From Alphaproteobacteria bacterium (GTDB taxonomy: Bacteria; Pseudomonadota; Alphaproteobacteria; Rhodobacterales; Rhodobacteraceae): a stretch of DNA of 8,501 nucleotides. The stretch lies in the NCBI GenBank assembly GCA_024277955.1, contig JAJRUE010000047.1, positions 1 through 8,501 of the forward strand. Reading direction: 5' to 3'. Both the position numbers and the translations under genes were made by a program. The notes beneath the pieces were generated by a model, which worked only from the letters and a program-made list of their open reading frames with translations, made no database searches and was not told the origin of the DNA. Shown here one piece after another: positions 6,180 through 8,501 of this stretch; within the stretch, counting starts at the first letter, position 1; each line of letters begins with the position of its first letter.

Positions 6180-6818
6180 TCAGCCGGCGGTAAAGCCACA
6201 TTCAAGGATATTCCGCATGGCGCGGCGAAAAGCCGGTTGCCAGTTGGTGTCCCGCATCAGTTTGCGGTGCGTGTAGAACCGGAAAACCCCGTCGACCGCG
6301 ATATAGAACTGCAATGGGTCCGACCCTTTTTCCGGGTCGAGTTTCAGATGCCGTGACAGCAGATCGACAAGCGCTTCCTCGATTTCTCGAACGTCCTTCT
6401 GGAACGCCTCTTCGAACATCGCCTGTTCGCGGAAATCGTACCAGAGCCTGTGGGTTTCGGACTTGGTCTCGATCGTCGTCTCCAGGCTCCTGACGATGGC
6501 GCCGATCACCTGATCCCGGTCGCCACCATCCACCAGAGCGGCATCGAGATCGGCAACGAATTGCTGTTTGTAGAGCTGGATCGCGTAGGAGACCAGTTCG
6601 TTCTTGTCCTCGAAATAATAGTGGATCACCCCCAGCGAGACGCCGGACAGGGCCGCGATGTCGCGCAGACCGGCACGGGCATAGCCCAACTGCGAAAGCG
6701 CGATCAGCGCGCTTTCGGCGATTTCCGTCTTCTTGGCGACCCGTTTGCGGGACTTCAATTCCGCCTTCTGCCTGAGAGTCTCCATCGAGCGGGCGGTCAG
6801 AGCTTTTCGCGAAACCAT
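6180..6818 (-). CDS. TetR/AcrR-family transcriptional regulator
   Basis: This 212-residue cytoplasmic DNA-binding repressor is of normal TetR length. A basic N-terminal tail (residues 1-30) precedes the three-helix DNA-binding domain at about 31-78. That domain contains LRDIAALSGVSLGVIHYYFEDKNEL, whose recognition helix ends in the hallmark YYF. The C-terminal domain is helical, with aromatic-rich segments RLWYDFREQAMFEEAF (124-139) and LQFYIAVDGVFRFY (169-182) that could line a hydrophobic ligand pocket. I chose ATG at 6818 because a promoter and palindrome lie just upstream; a later ATG at 6785 is possible and has no better ribosome-binding site. The ligand is probably a cluster substrate or its CoA ester, and targets may include its own gene, the dehydrogenase genes and the transporter operon. 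The family is firm; ligand and targets are inferred. Confidence 0.92.
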   Translation of the reverse strand: MVSRKALTARSMETLRQKAELKSRKRVAKKTEIAESALIALSQLGYARAGLRDIAALSGVSLGVIHYYFEDKNELVSYAIQLYKQQFVADLDAALVDGGDRDQVIGAIVRSLETTIETKSETHRLWYDFREQAMFEEAFQKDVREIEEALVDLLSRHLKLDPEKGSDPLQFYIAVDGVFRFYTHRKLMRDTNWQPAFRRAMRNILECGFTAG

Positions 6819-6848
6819 TGTTACTTTGCCATCCACCAGAACGCTGCC

Positions 6849-6866
6849 CACCCGGCCGGCCGGGTG
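6849..6866. promoter_or_regulatory. 18-bp perfect palindrome, candidate autoregulatory operator of the tetR gene
   Basis: CACCCGGCCGGCCGGGTG is identical on both strands. It begins seven bases after the putative tetR -10 element and ends 30 bases before the start codon, so it would cover the first transcribed bases. TetR repressors bind as dimers to dyads of this size, and this position would block initiation. It could alternatively act as a hairpin in the 5' leader. I did not find a second full copy in the window. Confidence 0.5.
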
Positions 6867-6873
6867 TCGCCAA

Positions 6874-6902
6874 GGTATAGTTGACCAACCCAACAACGCC
6901 AA
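6874..6902 (-). promoter_or_regulatory. Putative sigma-70 promoter of the tetR gene
   Basis: On the minus strand TTGGCG (6902-6897) matches four of six -35 positions and TATACC (6879-6874) four of six -10 positions, with a spacer of exactly 17 bases. The spacer contains the short dyad GTTGGTCAAC. Transcription would begin near 6867, just ahead of the 18-bp palindrome. This would allow the regulator to be transcribed independently of the dehydrogenase genes upstream. Confidence 0.5.
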
Positions 6903-6936
6903 TGGGTTAATCCGGGTCGGCAGGGGCCCGGATCGG

Positions 6937-6959
6937 CGGGCCCCGCGCGCCGGGGCCCG
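6937..6959 (-). terminator. GC hairpin just after the aldehyde dehydrogenase gene, terminator-like but without a T-run
   Basis: A perfect nine-base-pair all-GC stem (6937-6945 with 6951-6959) and a five-base loop start four bases after the aldehyde dehydrogenase stop codon on the minus strand. The left arm can instead pair with 6923-6930, giving a mutually exclusive eight-base-pair stem. No T-run follows either form, so factor-dependent termination, message protection or attenuation between the dehydrogenase and regulator genes are all possible. Confidence 0.45.
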
Positions 6960-6963
6960 GTCC

Positions 6964-8370
6964 CTAGTTCCAGGCAAATCGCATGGTTTTCTCTTTCTTC
7001 TTGTTGTAGGGCGCATAGCGGGCATCCAGATCCATGCGCTTGCCGCGCTTCAGGATCGGTTTGAAATGCGAACACGTCACGAAACCCTGGGTACCGGTAT
7101 AGGATCCCATGCCGCTGGCCCCGACGCCGCCGAACGGCAGCCCCGGCACCACCGCGAACAGCATCAGATCGTTGATTGCCACGTTGCCGGCGCTGGTGTT
7201 GGCGAGAATGTAATCTTCGAATTTCCTGTCGGTGCCGAAGATGTACAGCGCCAGCGGCTTGTCCCGTGCGGTGACGTATTCCACCACCTCTTCCTTTTTG
7301 GACCAGGTCAGGATCGGCAGGATCGGGCCGAATATTTCCTCGGTCAGCAGCTTGTGCCCCTCGGGCAGGCCCTCGACCAGGGTCGGTTCGATATAGAGGT
7401 CATCGCGGTCCGACCGCCCGCCGTGGATTATGTTGCCGCCATTGCCCAGATAACCGGTGATGCGGTCGAAGTGGCGTTCATTGATGATGCGGGCATAGTC
7501 AGGCGATTTCTGCGGGTCATCGCCATAGGCCTTTTTCAGATGGTCGATGATGGCCCGGACCAGTTCGTCCTTGATGCTTTCATGCACCAGCATGGTGTCG
7601 GCGTTGATGCAGATCTGCCCGGCATTCTGGGTCTTGGCCCAGACGATGCGTCGCGCGGCGATCTGGATATCGGCGGATTTGTCGACGATCACCGGGCTTT
7701 TGCCGCCCAGTTCCAGGGTGACCGGGGTCAGGTGCCTGGCCGCCGCCGTCATCACGATCTTGCCGACGGTGCCGCCACCGGTATAGAGGATATGGTCGAA
7801 TTTCTGTTCCAGCAGCACGCCGGTTTCCTGCGGCCCGCCCTGAAAGATGGCGATGGCGTCGGTGTCCAGGTACTTCGGATAGATTTCGGCGATCAGGCGG
7901 GTGCCGTTCTCGCTCACCTCGGAGGGTTTGATCATCACGCAGTTGCCCGCCGCGATCGCCGCGATCGCCGGGGTCAGCGACTGGTGGAACGGGAAATTCC
8001 ACGCCGTCATCACCAGCGCCACGCCCAGCGGTTCGGGTTGCAGCCAGCTTTTGCCCGGCGCGGCCAGCAGCGGCGTCGGCACCTTGACCTTCGCGGTCCA
8101 TTTCTTCAGGTGCTTCAGCGCATATTGCGCCTCCTTGCGGATCGCCGCGATCTCCGAGGTATAGGCCTCGACCCAGTTCTTGCGCATATCCGCCTGAATC
8201 GCACCGATGATGGCTTTTTCTTCCTGCTTGAGCATTCTCAGGATCGCCTTGAGCTGGCCCCGGCGCCAGTCCAGCGACCGGGTCTTGCCACTGGCGAAGG
8301 TGGCGCGCAACCGCGCCAGATCCGCGTGCATTTCGGCCTCGGTGGTCAGATGCGGTGTCATCTTGTTCAT
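6964..8370 (-). CDS. NAD(P)-dependent aldehyde dehydrogenase, class-3 (ALDH3) type
   Basis: This 468-residue enzyme oxidises an aldehyde to the carboxylic acid through a cysteine thiohemiacetal. The catalytic Cys254 is in NAGQIC, the general base Glu220 in TLELGGKSP and the oxyanion Asn125 in TAWNFPF. The cofactor-binding TGGGTVGK spans 197-204, and Glu345 and Phe347 are in TEEIFGP. The short N-terminus and phrases such as HLTPVTLELGGKSP, with LPFGGVGASGMGSYTG near the end, mark the ALDH3 branch, which includes fatty, benzylic and coniferyl aldehyde dehydrogenases. There is no hydrophobic C-terminal anchor as in microsomal fatty aldehyde dehydrogenases; the tail is basic and polar, so the enzyme should be soluble. 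AGAGGA lies six bases before the start. The gene follows a GMC oxidoreductase by 20 bases, so the pair likely performs alcohol to aldehyde to acid. The substrate is unknown. Confidence 0.95.
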   Translation of the reverse strand: MNKMTPHLTTEAEMHADLARLRATFASGKTRSLDWRRGQLKAILRMLKQEEKAIIGAIQADMRKNWVEAYTSEIAAIRKEAQYALKHLKKWTAKVKVPTPLLAAPGKSWLQPEPLGVALVMTAWNFPFHQSLTPAIAAIAAGNCVMIKPSEVSENGTRLIAEIYPKYLDTDAIAIFQGGPQETGVLLEQKFDHILYTGGGTVGKIVMTAAARHLTPVTLELGGKSPVIVDKSADIQIAARRIVWAKTQNAGQICINADTMLVHESIKDELVRAIIDHLKKAYGDDPQKSPDYARIINERHFDRITGYLGNGGNIIHGGRSDRDDLYIEPTLVEGLPEGHKLLTEEIFGPILPILTWSKKEEVVEYVTARDKPLALYIFGTDRKFEDYILANTSAGNVAINDLMLFAVVPGLPFGGVGASGMGSYTGTQGFVTCSHFKPILKRGKRMDLDARYAPYNKKKEKTMRFAWN

Positions 8371-8390
8371 GTCTTTTCCTCTCGGATCGC

Positions 8391-8501
8391 TCAGGTCAGG
8401 GCCTTGGCCAGGGTTTTGGCATTGCGCAAGGCGGTGCCATAGATCGACAGTTGCGGGTTGATGCCGATCGAACTGGGGAAGATCGAGGCGTCGTGAACCG
8501 A
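8391..8501 (-). CDS. GMC-family FAD-dependent alcohol oxidoreductase, C-terminal 36 residues only
   Basis: Only the 3' end of the gene lies in the window, read on the minus strand with its TGA at 8391-8393. The peptide contains HDASIFPSSIGINPQLSIYG followed by a short A-x-R-N-A helix. This is the characteristic C-terminal segment of glucose-methanol-choline oxidoreductases, and the Asn before Pro is the conserved active-site position in that family. These flavoproteins oxidise alcohols to aldehydes or ketones. The SIGINPQLSI form recalls fatty-alcohol or sterol-type members more than choline dehydrogenase, but 36 residues are too few to decide. The 20-base gap to the aldehyde dehydrogenase points to one operon. 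Confidence 0.8.
   Translation of the reverse strand, partial: SVHDASIFPSSIGINPQLSIYGTALRNAKTLAKALT

Noticed and set aside
6070..6276. Small plus-strand open frame of 68 codons across the livF/tetR gap
   Set aside because: It starts on a rare codon within the livF end, lacks a ribosome-binding site, is mostly antisense to tetR and has a basic, featureless composition.
6819..7025. Upstream in-frame extension of the TetR protein to an ATG at 7025
   Set aside because: It would overlap the aldehyde dehydrogenase gene and run through the GC hairpins, the promoter and the palindrome. The added 69 residues do not look like a TetR N-terminus.
6733..8442. Plus-strand open frame of 569 codons opposite the aldehyde dehydrogenase and part of the tetR gene
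   Set aside because: It is the mirror of two clearly functional genes. Its protein is rich in His, Gln, Asp and Arg with no recognisable domain, as expected from the antisense of GC-rich coding DNA.

Overview
The window is GC-rich, densely packed bacterial DNA whose gene content and protein style suggest an alphaproteobacterium, probably of the Rhodobacterales type. That placement is inferred from codon use and family resemblance only. There are eight protein-coding genes, two of them cut by the window edges. I see no RNA genes, insertion sequences, CRISPR arrays or phage genes, and no gene-free stretch exceeds about 150 bases.

Left arm, plus strand (1-6073). It opens with the 3' part of a crotonase-family (enoyl-CoA hydratase/isomerase) gene. 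A double-hotdog MaoC / hydratase-2 type dehydratase follows, overlapping it by one base. After an 83-base gap comes a complete Liv-type (HAAT family) ABC uptake system: a periplasmic binding protein, a single permease in which LivH and LivM are fused, and the two ATPases LivG and LivF. The three membrane-complex genes overlap or abut and are surely co-translated. The 145-base gap between the binding-protein gene and the permease gene folds, in the sense RNA, into two strong stem-loops, one with 22 consecutive pairs. These are good candidates for a device that lets the binding protein be made in excess over the membrane complex.

Right arm, minus strand (8501-6180). A GMC-family flavoprotein alcohol oxidoreductase (only its C-terminus is in the window) is followed 20 bases later by a class-3-type aldehyde dehydrogenase. 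A TetR-family regulator comes next. It has its own plausible sigma-70 promoter and an 18-bp perfect palindrome placed where an autoregulatory operator would sit. The regulator gene converges on livF.

As a whole this looks like a catabolic cluster. The ABC system would import a small organic compound. The GMC enzyme and ALDH would oxidise an alcohol to an aldehyde and then an acid, and the crotonase and MaoC hydratase would act on CoA thioesters in a beta-oxidation-like route, with the TetR protein as the likely substrate sensor. No acyl-CoA ligase, acyl-CoA dehydrogenase or thiolase is visible here, so the pathway is incomplete in this window and the substrate is unknown. The points most worth a second look are the tandem RNA hairpins, the fused permease, the altered residues at expected catalytic or ligand positions in three proteins, and the tetR control region.
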